A stretch of 64,000 nucleotides of DNA, taken from contig JAPLDP010000065.1 in assembly GCA_026391695.1 (NCBI GenBank), positions 1-64,000 on the forward strand. The letters run 5' to 3'. How positions within the stretch are numbered: the stretch's first letter is position 1; the number at the start of each line of letters is the position of its first letter. Of the stretch, positions 46,003 to 55,015 are shown in pieces. Position numbers and translations under genes: made by a program. The stretch is from Bacteroidota bacterium. GTDB lineage: Bacteria; Bacteroidota; Bacteroidia; Bacteroidales; JAGONC01. The notes beneath the pieces are model-generated. The model saw only the letters and a program-made list of their open reading frames with translations. It searched no databases and had not been told where the DNA came from.

Positions 46003-46022
46003 TCACAAAGTAATTGATGGCC

Positions 46023-46070
46023 CAAATTTACGAATAGATTATATTCGTATTGAACTTCCACTTAAATTTG
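46023..46070. promoter_or_regulatory. Divergent promoter pair with central palindrome (TPR gene / kup)
   Basis: Leftward -7 box TAAATTTG (46023-46030, minus) and rightward TAAATTTG (46063-46070, plus) face outward. Between them lies a perfect 8-bp inverted repeat tacgaata-gatta-tattcgta (46029-46049) that overlaps the leftward box by two bases. This is a plausible operator controlling one or both directions. Confidence 0.5.
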
Positions 46071-46089
46071 TAGGTTTTTTAAGACTTAT

Positions 46090-48063
46090 ATGTCTAAAAA
46101 ATTTGACGCATCTCACATCTCCAAGATAACCTTATCAGGAGTTATCATTACTTTGGGCATTGTTTATGGGGATCTTGGTACTTCCCCTTTATACGTGATG
46201 AGATCCATTGTCGGAATGGCTAATCAAGCTATTGATACAGATTTTATTTTAGGGGCTCTATCCTGTATCATATGGACTTTGACACTTCAAACCACGGTTA
46301 AATATATCATCATTACACTCAGAGCCGATAATAAAGGGGAGGGTGGAATTTTTGCCCTGTATGCTCTCATTCGCAAAAAGCATAAATGGATATTTATTCC
46401 GGCTATTATAGGTGGAGCAGCCTTATTAGCAGACGGAGTTATAACTCCTTCTATTACTGTTGTATCGGCTATTGAAGGACTTGATATGGTGAATCCCAAT
46501 CTGCCGGTCCTGTTAATTACCCTGGGGATTATCACACTACTGTTTGTCATCCAGCAATTTGGCACTTCTGCTATTGGAAAATCCTTTGGCCCAATAATGT
46601 TCGTATGGTTTCTGATGCTTGGAATCTTAGGTACAAGCCATATTTTTGATTTCCCTCAAGTTTATAAAGCCTTTAATCCATATTACGCTATTAAATTATT
46701 GTCCACCTATCCCGGAGGATTCCTGCTTTTAGGCGCTGTTTTCCTCTGCACCACCGGAGCTGAGGCACTTTATTCCGACCTTGGACATTGTGGGTTTTTG
46801 AATATCCGTGTTTCATGGATTTACGTTAAGATTTCCCTGATCTTGAATTATCTTGGCCAGGGTGCATGGATACTAAACCATCCATCAGCACTCATTGACG
46901 GTATCAATCCGTTCTTTTCGATCATGCCGCAATGGTTTCTCCTACCAGGAATCATTATATCCACAGCGGCAGCTATCATAGCCAGCCAGGCTCTTATTAG
47001 CGGTTCATATACCATCATCAGCGAAGCAATCTCTTTGAACTTCTGGCCCAGGATGAAAATCAACTATCCGACAAATATCAAAGGACAAATGTATATTTCT
47101 ACAGTTAATTGGTTCCTTTACATTGCTGTTTGTTTTGTTATTCTTTTTTTCAAAGAGTCAACCAATATGGTAGCTGCCTATGGACTGGCTATCACCATCA
47201 CTATGCTGATGACCACCACACTGATGACATTCTTTTTATTGCGCATCAGGAGGCCCATTCCTCTCATCGTAGTTTTCTTTTTAGTCTATCTGACCATCGA
47301 AGGCGCCTTTCTCATTGCCAATCTACACAAATTCCTTTATGGCGGCTGGTTTACGTTGCTTCTCGCCGGAATACTTTGTTTTATTATGTTCACATGGTAC
47401 AGGGGAAGAGAAATTAAAAAACGGTTTTTATTATTTATAAAGATCTCTGACTACGCTGATGTACTGAAAGATTTAAAGAACGATGAAACGATCCCAAAAT
47501 ATGCAACAAACCTGGTATATCTGACAAGAGCTGATCACAAAACCGATGTCGAATCAAAAATCATGTATTCAATCATTAATAAACAACCTAAAAGAGCCGA
47601 CAAATATTGGTTCCTGCATTTGCATATCGTTGATGAACCTAAAAAGATGGCCTATAAAGTTGAAACAATTATCCCTGATGTGTTAATGAGAGTCGACTTT
47701 ATTATCGGTTTTAAGGTACAGCCTCGTCTTAACCTATTTTTCAGGGAGGTCATTGAAGAATTGGTAAAAAACAACGAGTTTAATGTGACTAGCAATTATG
47801 ATTCACTTAAAAAACACAATATCCCTGGTGATTTCAGATTTGTTTTGATCGACCGCATTCAAAACTATGATTTTGATTTCCCCGCATTTGATCAGTTCAT
47901 TATGGATTTCTATAATATTATTAAAAAAATTGGCATTTCTGATGTCAAAGCTTTTGGTCTCGATACCAGCAACATAGTTGTTGAAAAAGTACCAATGGAG
48001 TCAGATGCTATGATTGAAAAATTTAAAAATATTTATAGGATTAATAAATTAAATCCTTTGTAA
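46090..48063 (+). CDS. kup: Potassium transporter Kup
   Basis: 657 residues, complete. About 12 membrane helices in the first 440 residues, starting with the family signature GVIITLGIVYGDLGTSPLYV, then ADNKGEGGIFALYALIRKK, GGAALLADGVITPSITVVSA and GAVFLCTTGAEALYSDLGHC. A cytoplasmic C-terminal domain of ~200 residues follows. It imports potassium with protons. The gene is monocistronic by layout, divergent from the TPR gene. Confidence 0.96.
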   Translation: MSKKFDASHISKITLSGVIITLGIVYGDLGTSPLYVMRSIVGMANQAIDTDFILGALSCIIWTLTLQTTVKYIIITLRADNKGEGGIFALYALIRKKHKWIFIPAIIGGAALLADGVITPSITVVSAIEGLDMVNPNLPVLLITLGIITLLFVIQQFGTSAIGKSFGPIMFVWFLMLGILGTSHIFDFPQVYKAFNPYYAIKLLSTYPGGFLLLGAVFLCTTGAEALYSDLGHCGFLNIRVSWIYVKISLILNYLGQGAWILNHPSALIDGINPFFSIMPQWFLLPGIIISTAAAIIASQALISGSYTIISEAISLNFWPRMKINYPTNIKGQMYISTVNWFLYIAVCFVILFFKESTNMVAAYGLAITITMLMTTTLMTFFLLRIRRPIPLIVVFFLVYLTIEGAFLIANLHKFLYGGWFTLLLAGILCFIMFTWYRGREIKKRFLLFIKISDYADVLKDLKNDETIPKYATNLVYLTRADHKTDVESKIMYSIINKQPKRADKYWFLHLHIVDEPKKMAYKVETIIPDVLMRVDFIIGFKVQPRLNLFFREVIEELVKNNEFNVTSNYDSLKKHNIPGDFRFVLIDRIQNYDFDFPAFDQFIMDFYNIIKKIGISDVKAFGLDTSNIVVEKVPMESDAMIEKFKNIYRINKLNPL

Positions 48064-48087
48064 AGTCTAAATATGGCGTTTATTTCA

Positions 48088-48095
48088 TATTTTTG
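48088..48095 (+). promoter_or_regulatory. -7 promoter box before the DUF5723 gene
   Basis: TATTTTTG matches TAnnTTTG and lies 31 bases before the start codon. No convincing -33 element. Confidence 0.35.
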
Positions 48096-48126
48096 ATTTG
48101 ATTCCTTAACCTTAATTTGTCTCCCT

Positions 48127-49563
48127 ATGAAAAAAATTTACCTTTTTACACTGTTTATGCTTTCTCTGAGCTTAATTTATGCTCAGACTGAGATCAGCAA
48201 CTTTAATGCAACCGGTGCCGGTTATTCTACTTCATCGCTTACTGATTACCAATGCCTGGGTATAAATCCGGCGAATCTTGGCTGGACCTGGAATGAACAT
48301 AGCTGGAACCTGGGTTTGCTCGAAGCGGCTATTTCTATTTATTCTGAACCATTGACCAAAAAACAGGTCATGCATGACCTGTTTAAAGAAAGCATCGAAT
48401 TATCATACAATGAAAAACAAAAAGCAGCTGATGATTTCACAAATGCCCGAATATGGGCCTCCGGCGCTGTAACCTGGTTCGGGATTTCTTATCAGCAGGA
48501 AAAAATTGGCGGATTTGCTTTCAGTATCAGAGACAGAGGCCTGTGGAACTCTGTTCTCAATGATCAGGCAGCGCTATTTCTATTCCAGGGCTACAATGCT
48601 CCCTATTTTGATGTTCACATCGGTGATACCGGTTATTCTTCCAAACCTCAACCTGCATCAGTCGTTTATAAGGGAACTGACCTGGATTTTATATGGTATA
48701 GAGAATACAACCTGGGGTATGGAAGAAAAATCATAGATGAAAAGGATTTTTTATGGTATGGTGGTATCGGCCTGAAATATCTTGTCGGTTATGGCAGTGC
48801 ACAATACCTCCAGGATGACGAAGGAAAACTGGTAGCCTATTCTTCGCTGAGCCCCATATTCAAAGTGGATTATGGGAAAAACGCGATTAATCCCGTTACA
48901 GGTAAAGGCTTAAAAAAAGTAGGCACCGGCTTTGGATTTGACATTGGTACAACTTTCAAGTATAAAGATCTTAAAGTTGGTTTAGCCCTGAATGATATCG
49001 GCAGTATTAAGTGGACAGGAAATGTTTTCGAAGGTTATAATGCTTTAGCAGACAGTGTTTACTTAATTGAAACCGATGGTATTGATAACTACAATATTTT
49101 TGCCCAGGGACAACTTATTGTTACTGATGACGCATCGAAGTCTAGTCAGTGGCAGGCCCTCGACAAGAAAAAAGTCAAGATACCGATGAACCTGAAAAGT
49201 GGAGCTAGTTACAAGTTTAGTGAAAAGATTGAAGCGGGATTTGATCTGTATGTGCCCCTTGGAAAGCCCGTTCCCGGAAGATTTGAAAGCCCTATATTCG
49301 GAATTGGTGGCAAATTCACCCCTGTTGACTGGGTACAACTTAATATTGGTATTGTTTCCGGCGGTAAATTAGGAACAAATATCCCATTTGGCATCTCCCT
49401 GTTCCCAATAAAAGATGATGAAAAAACATGGCAGATCGGCGTTGCTACTCGTGACATGTTGACACTGTTCCAGAAAACTGACCCGACACTTTCCATTGCT
49501 TTCGGATTCCTGCGATTTAGCTTCGGCCATAAGGAAACAGCCACAAGATACCTCGAAAAGTGA
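48127..49563 (+). CDS. DUF5723 family outer-membrane beta-barrel protein
   Basis: 478 residues with a signal peptide (ending LIYAQTEIS). It resembles FadL/PorV-type barrels of the DUF5723 family: CLGINPANLGWTWNEHSWNL near the N-terminus, then many amphipathic strands (GKKVGTGFGFDIGTTFKYKD-like; YKDLKVGLALNDIGSIKW; VDWVQLNIGIVSGG) and a final FGFLRFSFGHKE. It should sit in the outer membrane. What passes through or binds to it is unknown. A strong terminator follows 26 bases after the stop. Confidence 0.8.
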   Translation: MKKIYLFTLFMLSLSLIYAQTEISNFNATGAGYSTSSLTDYQCLGINPANLGWTWNEHSWNLGLLEAAISIYSEPLTKKQVMHDLFKESIELSYNEKQKAADDFTNARIWASGAVTWFGISYQQEKIGGFAFSIRDRGLWNSVLNDQAALFLFQGYNAPYFDVHIGDTGYSSKPQPASVVYKGTDLDFIWYREYNLGYGRKIIDEKDFLWYGGIGLKYLVGYGSAQYLQDDEGKLVAYSSLSPIFKVDYGKNAINPVTGKGLKKVGTGFGFDIGTTFKYKDLKVGLALNDIGSIKWTGNVFEGYNALADSVYLIETDGIDNYNIFAQGQLIVTDDASKSSQWQALDKKKVKIPMNLKSGASYKFSEKIEAGFDLYVPLGKPVPGRFESPIFGIGGKFTPVDWVQLNIGIVSGGKLGTNIPFGISLFPIKDDEKTWQIGVATRDMLTLFQKTDPTLSIAFGFLRFSFGHKETATRYLEK

Positions 49564-49589
49564 CCCTCTTCCAGATAATCGCACTTTAC

Positions 49590-49621
49590 AAGTGGCTTAG
49601 CTCAAACTAAGCCACTTTTTT
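49590..49621 (+). terminator. Intrinsic terminator of the DUF5723 gene
   Basis: Perfect 11-bp stem aagtggcttag (49590-49600) and ctaagccactt (49607-49617) with loop ctcaaa, and a T-tract beginning within the right arm. The right arm contains the stop codon of the convergent permease gene. The minus strand lacks a T-tract after the hairpin, so termination would be one-directional. Confidence 0.85.
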
Positions 49622-50725
49622 ATATCTCCACACAGCCAAACTTAGCATGACAACCGCATAAACGCCTAATGAAAAAAACTCTTTACTGATATCCTGGAAT
49701 CCCGAGCCTTTCAACATGACCATCCTGATAACCCGCATAAAATATGCAAATGGATTAATGATATTAACCTGTTGAGCCCATTGCGGCATACTTTCAGAAG
49801 GAGTAAAAATCCCACTCATCAAAATGAATGTGATCATAAAAAAGAATGATAGAAACATAACCTGCTGTTGCGTGGATGAAACAGTCGAAATGAATAAACC
49901 TATACCCATTATGGCAAGCAAATACAGTGACGCAAAACCGAAAAGAAGTAAGAGATTTCCTAGTATTGGGATGTTGAAAAGTATTTTACCCACTGCTAAG
50001 CCAAAAGCAAGCTCAAAAAGAGCGATAATCCAGAATGGAAGCAATTTGCCTATAATAAACTGGTATTTCCTGATAGGCGTCACATTAATCTGTTCAATAG
50101 TTCCCATCTCTTTTTCCCTTACCAAATTGAGTGAAGATAAAAACATACCGATGATTGTCACAAGTATGACCAGTATTCCGGGTAACATGTATACTTTATA
50201 ATTCAGATCGGGATTATACCAGAATGACCTGGTAAGAGAAATGGTTACAGGCATATCTGATGCAGATGAGGAAATTGATCCGGTTAACAGGCTACTGTTA
50301 AAGTCAGAAATAATCGAGTTCGAATAGGCAAAAATGATTCCGGCAGCAGCCCCATTAATGGCGCTAATTAATAGCTGGACATCTGCATGATTATCTCTGT
50401 ACAACTTTTGTTCAAAACCATGAGGGATCTGAAGAATCACATCAACTTCATCTCTTTTCAGTTCATTTTCGGCTTCATTAAGAGCGAAAGATCCGCTCTT
50501 GATAAAATAAAATGGTGATCCCTCAAATTTGCTTACCAGCTCTCTTGAAATGGATGAAAGATCATTATCAATGACATACATCTCTATGTGCTTCATTTCC
50601 ATAGTGGCAGCATTAACCAGAATCACAAGTTGAATGATGGGAACGACAAAAATGACCGGCAACATCATCCGGTTACGGAAGATCTGTATAAATTCTTTTT
50701 GAATGATAAATAATATGGTCCTCAT
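49607..50725 (-). CDS. ABC-2 type permease (YbhR-like), second subunit
   Basis: 372 residues. One N-terminal helix (MMLPVIFVVPIIQLVILVNA), a ~150-residue periplasmic part, then five helices, ending near the membrane: the DrrB/YbhR exporter-permease plan. Characteristic sequence: LVREKEMGTIEQINVTPIRK on the cytoplasmic loop. It forms the membrane channel of an exporter with the permease encoded just upstream (83-base gap) and the two ATPases. Its stop codon lies inside the terminator of the convergent gene. Substrate unknown; YbhFSR exports drugs and cations in E. coli. Confidence 0.9.
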   Translation of the reverse strand: MRTILFIIQKEFIQIFRNRMMLPVIFVVPIIQLVILVNAATMEMKHIEMYVIDNDLSSISRELVSKFEGSPFYFIKSGSFALNEAENELKRDEVDVILQIPHGFEQKLYRDNHADVQLLISAINGAAAGIIFAYSNSIISDFNSSLLTGSISSSASDMPVTISLTRSFWYNPDLNYKVYMLPGILVILVTIIGMFLSSLNLVREKEMGTIEQINVTPIRKYQFIIGKLLPFWIIALFELAFGLAVGKILFNIPILGNLLLLFGFASLYLLAIMGIGLFISTVSSTQQQVMFLSFFFMITFILMSGIFTPSESMPQWAQQVNIINPFAYFMRVIRMVMLKGSGFQDISKEFFSLGVYAVVMLSLAVWRYKKVA

Positions 50726-50808
50726 AACTGTACCGAAAACAATTGTGTATTATGGGATATATTAATGTAATAAACCAGCGTCACTTGCAACATGAAACCT
50801 GCAACTTC

Positions 50809-51915
50809 TCATTCCAATCTTACCTTAAACTTTCTGACAGAAATAGCAATAAAAATCACTGTCATTCCCGTCAGAATTAAAATTTCCCTCCATATAAATA
50901 AAAATCCCGTACCCTTCAGCATGATGTGTTTTATGGCTGTAACATACCATCTGGCCGGCATGATATAGCTTAGCCATTGTAAAATCTTTGGCATATTTTC
51001 TATCGGAAAAATAAAACCAGATAATAGAATGGTCGGTAGCATTAGGGATAGCATGGAAATAAACATGGCTGACTGCTGTGTGCTGGTTAATGTTGAGATC
51101 ATTATCCCAGTCGACAATGCCATCATTATGTAAAGCATGCTCACACCAAACAATAGTGCCACACTCCCCTGTACCGGTACTTTAAACACGAAGTATCCAA
51201 GCATAATGATCACAATAACATTGATAAACGATAAGATAAAATACGGGGTTACCTTACCCAGAACTACCTGAATGGGCTTTATCGGTGAGACCAGCAACAC
51301 TTCCATGCTCCCATACTCCTTTTCCCTGGTAATAGAAATAGAAGTCATCAGGGCTGAAACCAGCATAAGAATCAATGCCATTATCCCGGGTATAAACATA
51401 TAAACCCCCTTTAATTCATCATTATATAACATGCGAACCTTGGGGATTATTTGCATCGGTAATTCGCGGTCCTGGTTAATTTCCCGTATAAAATCACGAA
51501 TGATGGCTGATGTGTAATTAACTATCAGGTTAGCCGTGTTAGCGTCTGAGGCATCAGCTATCAGCTGCATGGATGCTGATTTCTCTTTCTGAAGCTTTAT
51601 TGAAAATTCAGGCTCAAAGATGACCACCTCTTTAACTTTGCCTTGTTTAAAAGCTTTTTCTACCTCATCGACGCTGCTAAGGTTGTTCTGTAATAAAAAA
51701 TAACCCGAAGAAAGAATCTTGCTGGTGATACGACTGGTTATTTCATCCTTTGATAGATCCAGGATAGCAATCTTTACATCTTTGATTTCGTTCGTAATAA
51801 CGTATCCAAAAATCAGAATCTGAGCAATCGGAATTCCAAATAGAACAATTAAAGTTCTGACGTCCCTTAAAATATGGAAAAACTCTTTTATTACAAATCC
51901 CCTGAACCGTTTCAT
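50809..51915 (-). CDS. ABC-2 type permease (YbhS-like), first subunit
   Basis: 368 residues with the same plan as its neighbour: N-terminal helix (TLIVLFGIPIAQILIFGYVI), large periplasmic segment, five C-terminal helices, and the cytoplasmic ITREKEYGSMEVLLVSPIKP. Sequence differs enough from the second permease to suggest a heterodimer. It starts 11 bases after the second ATPase gene. Confidence 0.9.
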   Translation of the reverse strand: MKRFRGFVIKEFFHILRDVRTLIVLFGIPIAQILIFGYVITNEIKDVKIAILDLSKDEITSRITSKILSSGYFLLQNNLSSVDEVEKAFKQGKVKEVVIFEPEFSIKLQKEKSASMQLIADASDANTANLIVNYTSAIIRDFIREINQDRELPMQIIPKVRMLYNDELKGVYMFIPGIMALILMLVSALMTSISITREKEYGSMEVLLVSPIKPIQVVLGKVTPYFILSFINVIVIIMLGYFVFKVPVQGSVALLFGVSMLYIMMALSTGIMISTLTSTQQSAMFISMLSLMLPTILLSGFIFPIENMPKILQWLSYIMPARWYVTAIKHIMLKGTGFLFIWREILILTGMTVIFIAISVRKFKVRLE

Positions 51916-51926
51916 CGATAGTTCAT

Positions 51927-52658
51927 TTAATTCCTGGCTAATCTTAAGAAGACTTCCTCCATTGACCTGACTCCATAAAGTCTTTTTAGATTCTTAGGTG
52001 TATCGATGGCTTTAATTCGACCTTCGGCCATTATAGATACACGTTCACAATATTCGGCTTCATCCATATAATGTGTTGTTACAAAAACCGTTATCCCCGA
52101 TTTTGCCGTTTCATAAATCATTTCCCAGAACTGTCTTCTGGACAATGGATCCACACCAGCAGTAGGTTCATCCAAAAAAACAACCTGCGGTTCATGCATT
52201 ATGGCAACAGAAAATGCCAGCTTCTGTTTCCAGCCGAGTGGAAGAGTCCTGATGAGCCTGTCTTTGTATGATAATAGGTCTAATCTCTCTAGTAATAATT
52301 CCGTTTTCTCCCTGATCTGTTTTTTTGGCATACTATAAATACCCCCATAGAACCGAAAATTTTCTCCAACAGTAAGATCTTCATAAAGAGAAAACTTCTG
52401 GCTCATATACCCTACATTCCTTTTCACAGCATTGGGATTCTCAGATACACTGTAACCTGCCACCTTAACGTAGCCGGAAGTGGGTGACGAAAGCCCGCAT
52501 AAAATTCTAATAGCTGTAGTTTTCCCGGCACCATTCGCACCCAGAAATCCGAATATCTCTCCCTTCAGCACTTCAAAAGTCAACTTGTCATTGGCTGTGA
52601 AATCTCCAAATTTTTTTACCAAATTCCTGACTTCGATGATATTAACCATATTTGCCAT
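51927..52658 (-). CDS. ABC transporter ATPase (YbhF C-terminal-half-like), degenerate signature
   Basis: 243 residues. Walker A GANGAGKTT, Walker B VVFLDEPTAGVD and a normal switch histidine in VTTHYMDEAEYC. The ABC signature is altered: TLPLGWKQKLA in place of LSGGxxQ. The same LPLG form occurs in the second half of E. coli YbhF, so it is a family trait, not a mutation. It pairs with the ATPase encoded upstream, which has the opposite defect, to give one full and one degenerate ATP site. Spacing to both neighbours is 11 bases. Confidence 0.92.
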   Translation of the reverse strand: MANMVNIIEVRNLVKKFGDFTANDKLTFEVLKGEIFGFLGANGAGKTTAIRILCGLSSPTSGYVKVAGYSVSENPNAVKRNVGYMSQKFSLYEDLTVGENFRFYGGIYSMPKKQIREKTELLLERLDLLSYKDRLIRTLPLGWKQKLAFSVAIMHEPQVVFLDEPTAGVDPLSRRQFWEMIYETAKSGITVFVTTHYMDEAEYCERVSIMAEGRIKAIDTPKNLKRLYGVRSMEEVFLRLARN

Positions 52659-52669
52659 AAATCACCGGT

Positions 52670-53584
52670 TTATTTTTGCATAAGAGCCATAAAACAATCT
52701 TCTATATCTGGCTCAATAGATTGAATCGATACCTGATGATGCCCTCTGGAAATTAAAAAATCTTCCACTTTCCGCGGATCAAGTGTTTTATTGTGAGTGG
52801 CGAAATGAACTTGATCGCCAAAAGGAAAGGCTATTTCAATTTCAGGATACGTTCTCAGATCATGTAAAAGTTGATAGGAATTGTCAGTTTTGACTCCGAA
52901 TAATGCCCTGTCATAATTATGGATGATACCTTCGGGGCTGTCAAGTTGAAGGATCCTGCCAGCCTGCATCAGGACTACCCGGTCACAGCGGGCAGCTTCA
53001 TCCATATAAGGGGTTGAAACCAGAATTGTTATTTCTTTTTCTTTCAGCCGTTTTAACATTTCCCAGAATTCAATCCTCGACACAGCATCCACACCCGTGG
53101 TCGGTTCATCCAATATCAATAATAAAGGCCTGTGAATCAAAGCACAGGACAAGGCGAGCTTTTGTTTCATCCCACCTGATAATTTCCCGGATAATCGGGT
53201 CCTAAATGGCTCTAAATGGACATAAATGTCCCTGATAAGATCATAATTTTCAACGACTGAAGTACCAAAGATGGTGGCATAAAATTGCAGATTCTCTTCT
53301 ACCGTCAGATCATGATAGAGTGAAAATCTTCCAGGCATATAACCGATTATACTGCGTATCTTTTTATATTCTTTCACAACATCATACCCCTCGATAGTCG
53401 CAGATCCTTTATCTGGAAGAAGCAATGTGGACAGTATCCTTATAAGCGTTGTTTTTCCAGCACCATCCGGCCCAATTATACCAAAAATCTCTCCCTTCGG
53501 AATCGTAAAAGTGATGTCTTCAATGGCTTTAACGCTGCCATAATATTTACCTAAAACCTCAGCAGTGACAGCAGCCTTGCTCAT
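52670..53584 (-). CDS. ABC transporter ATPase (YbhF N-terminal-half-like), missing switch histidine
   Basis: 304 residues. Walker A GPDGAGKTT, a canonical signature KLSGGMKQKLA and Walker B LLLILDEPTTGVD. The switch histidine is replaced: VSTPYMDEAARC where TTHYMDEAE is usual. A ~90-residue C-terminal extension follows the ATPase core. In E. coli the two halves are fused in YbhF; here they are separate genes. The complementary defects of the pair predict an asymmetric exporter. Confidence 0.92.
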   Translation of the reverse strand: MSKAAVTAEVLGKYYGSVKAIEDITFTIPKGEIFGIIGPDGAGKTTLIRILSTLLLPDKGSATIEGYDVVKEYKKIRSIIGYMPGRFSLYHDLTVEENLQFYATIFGTSVVENYDLIRDIYVHLEPFRTRLSGKLSGGMKQKLALSCALIHRPLLLILDEPTTGVDAVSRIEFWEMLKRLKEKEITILVSTPYMDEAARCDRVVLMQAGRILQLDSPEGIIHNYDRALFGVKTDNSYQLLHDLRTYPEIEIAFPFGDQVHFATHNKTLDPRKVEDFLISRGHHQVSIQSIEPDIEDCFMALMQK

Positions 53585-53600
53585 ATATTATGATAATCAT

Positions 53601-54065
53601 TTACAGCTTTGTCCGGGCCCATTCAGTTGTCCTTCCCAATCCCATCCAGGCACGGCCAATATATCCCCGGATATAAAGCAGATCGGGATTCTTAATAGTG
53701 ATAATGCATTTGTAAGTTTTTCCGTTGTTTGGGTCATAGATGGTGCCATCCTCCCACTTGTCTGCACCATAATAAACAAAATTCTTCAGTAATTCTAATC
53801 CCATAACCGGCCTGTTCTGGAAACTTACTTCCGGATTTTTATCATCTACCTTGGGCTTACCATTTTCTTCGTTAGGCTCTTTCAACCACACAATTTTTCC
53901 GAAATACTTATCCCCATTTCTGAAAATCTCCACTATGGCATCTTTCTCTTCATTTAACCAAAGTCCTTTAACATCATCAGTCTTATAGGTCTGTGCCTGA
54001 ACCTGTTGGTAATTCATCATTATTCCGGGAACAATAATCATTAATAACAGTACTTTTTTTCTCAT
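53601..54065 (-). CDS. DUF2147 domain-containing secreted protein
   Basis: 154 residues. A signal peptide (MRKKVLLLMIIVPGIMMNYQ) precedes a DUF2147 domain: VKGLWLNEEKDAIVEIFRNG, YFGKIVWLKEP, PVMGLELLKNF and the end LYIRGYIGRAWMGLGRTTEW. This small periplasmic beta-barrel-like domain has no proven function. It is unusual inside an efflux operon, sitting between the adaptor (41-base gap) and first ATPase (16-base gap). The spacing suggests it belongs to the transcript. Confidence 0.9.
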   Translation of the reverse strand: MRKKVLLLMIIVPGIMMNYQQVQAQTYKTDDVKGLWLNEEKDAIVEIFRNGDKYFGKIVWLKEPNEENGKPKVDDKNPEVSFQNRPVMGLELLKNFVYYGADKWEDGTIYDPNNGKTYKCIITIKNPDLLYIRGYIGRAWMGLGRTTEWARTKL

Positions 54066-54106
54066 AATTTTTCGTTTTGAATTTATGACTTGTTTGAACG
54101 AAGATA

Positions 54107-54985
54107 TTAAAAATTAATCTCACCAGGCATACCAATTTTTAATGTTCCATCATTTTGTACCAAAATTTTAACAGCATACACTAATTTTACACGTTCTTCT
54201 TTTGTCTGAATGATCTTTGGAGTGAATTCAGCCTGCTGCGAGATCCAGCTGACAGTTCCATTAAGTTTCTGATTGCTCTTTTCATTTTTGTCAACTAATA
54301 CATCAACTGAATTCCCGAGGTTGACATGTGGTAGCTGGGCTCCACTGATGTATACCCTTAACTCCAGCGTATCGAGGTTAGCAATTTTATAGAGTGGTTT
54401 GCCTATCGTGGCAATTTCATTACATTCAACATATTTTGTAAGTACTGTACCTCTCATAGGATTAACCAGATAACATTTTCGGATATTCTCGTTGACCTGT
54501 GCAATCTGTGCCTCAATGGTTGCTGCTTCATCTCTTATACCGGTTATCTGAGTATGTAACAGATTGGTTTGCTTATCAACCAAACTTAAGGATCCGTTAA
54601 TGTCATCAAGCTGCTTGGTTGTAGCTGCACCGTCCTTCAGCAAGTTTTCTATGCGTCTCTTTTCGACAAGGATATTTTCCTTCTGCTGTTTCTGTATATC
54701 TATTTGTGCCTCAGTAATCCTTATCTTCGAAATGACCGCATTCCGGCTGACATACAGTTGATCCCGCCTTAAGGAAAGATCCACAGTATCAATCAGTCCA
54801 ATGTTAACCCCTGCCTGAAGCTCTTCGCCCTCCTCAATGATAAACTTTAAAATCCTGCCCTGTGCTTCAGAAGAAATGATAACTTCCCTGGCCTCAAAAT
54901 TACCATAAGCGTCCGACCGGTTTTTGTCAACAGAACATGCAGTTAACAATAAAAAGAGTACTGAAAAAAACCATTTTGCTTTCAT
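54107..54985 (-). CDS. HlyD-family periplasmic adaptor (lipoprotein)
   Basis: 292 residues. A lipobox (LLLLTACSVD) predicts a lipid-anchored membrane-fusion protein. The first part is the lipoyl-like domain (FEAREVIISSEAQGRILKFI; EEGEELQAGVNIGLIDT), then an alpha-helical hairpin with coiled-coil character (~80-165), then the second lipoyl half (LVNPMRGTVLTKYVECNEIA) and a beta-barrel part. It would link the inner-membrane ABC exporter to the TolC-like channel, as YbhG does for YbhFSR. Confidence 0.92.
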   Translation of the reverse strand: MKAKWFFSVLFLLLTACSVDKNRSDAYGNFEAREVIISSEAQGRILKFIIEEGEELQAGVNIGLIDTVDLSLRRDQLYVSRNAVISKIRITEAQIDIQKQQKENILVEKRRIENLLKDGAATTKQLDDINGSLSLVDKQTNLLHTQITGIRDEAATIEAQIAQVNENIRKCYLVNPMRGTVLTKYVECNEIATIGKPLYKIANLDTLELRVYISGAQLPHVNLGNSVDVLVDKNEKSNQKLNGTVSWISQQAEFTPKIIQTKEERVKLVYAVKILVQNDGTLKIGMPGEINF

Positions 54986-55015
54986 ATCAAAACGTTTTTT
55001 AATCTTTTGTTGAAA

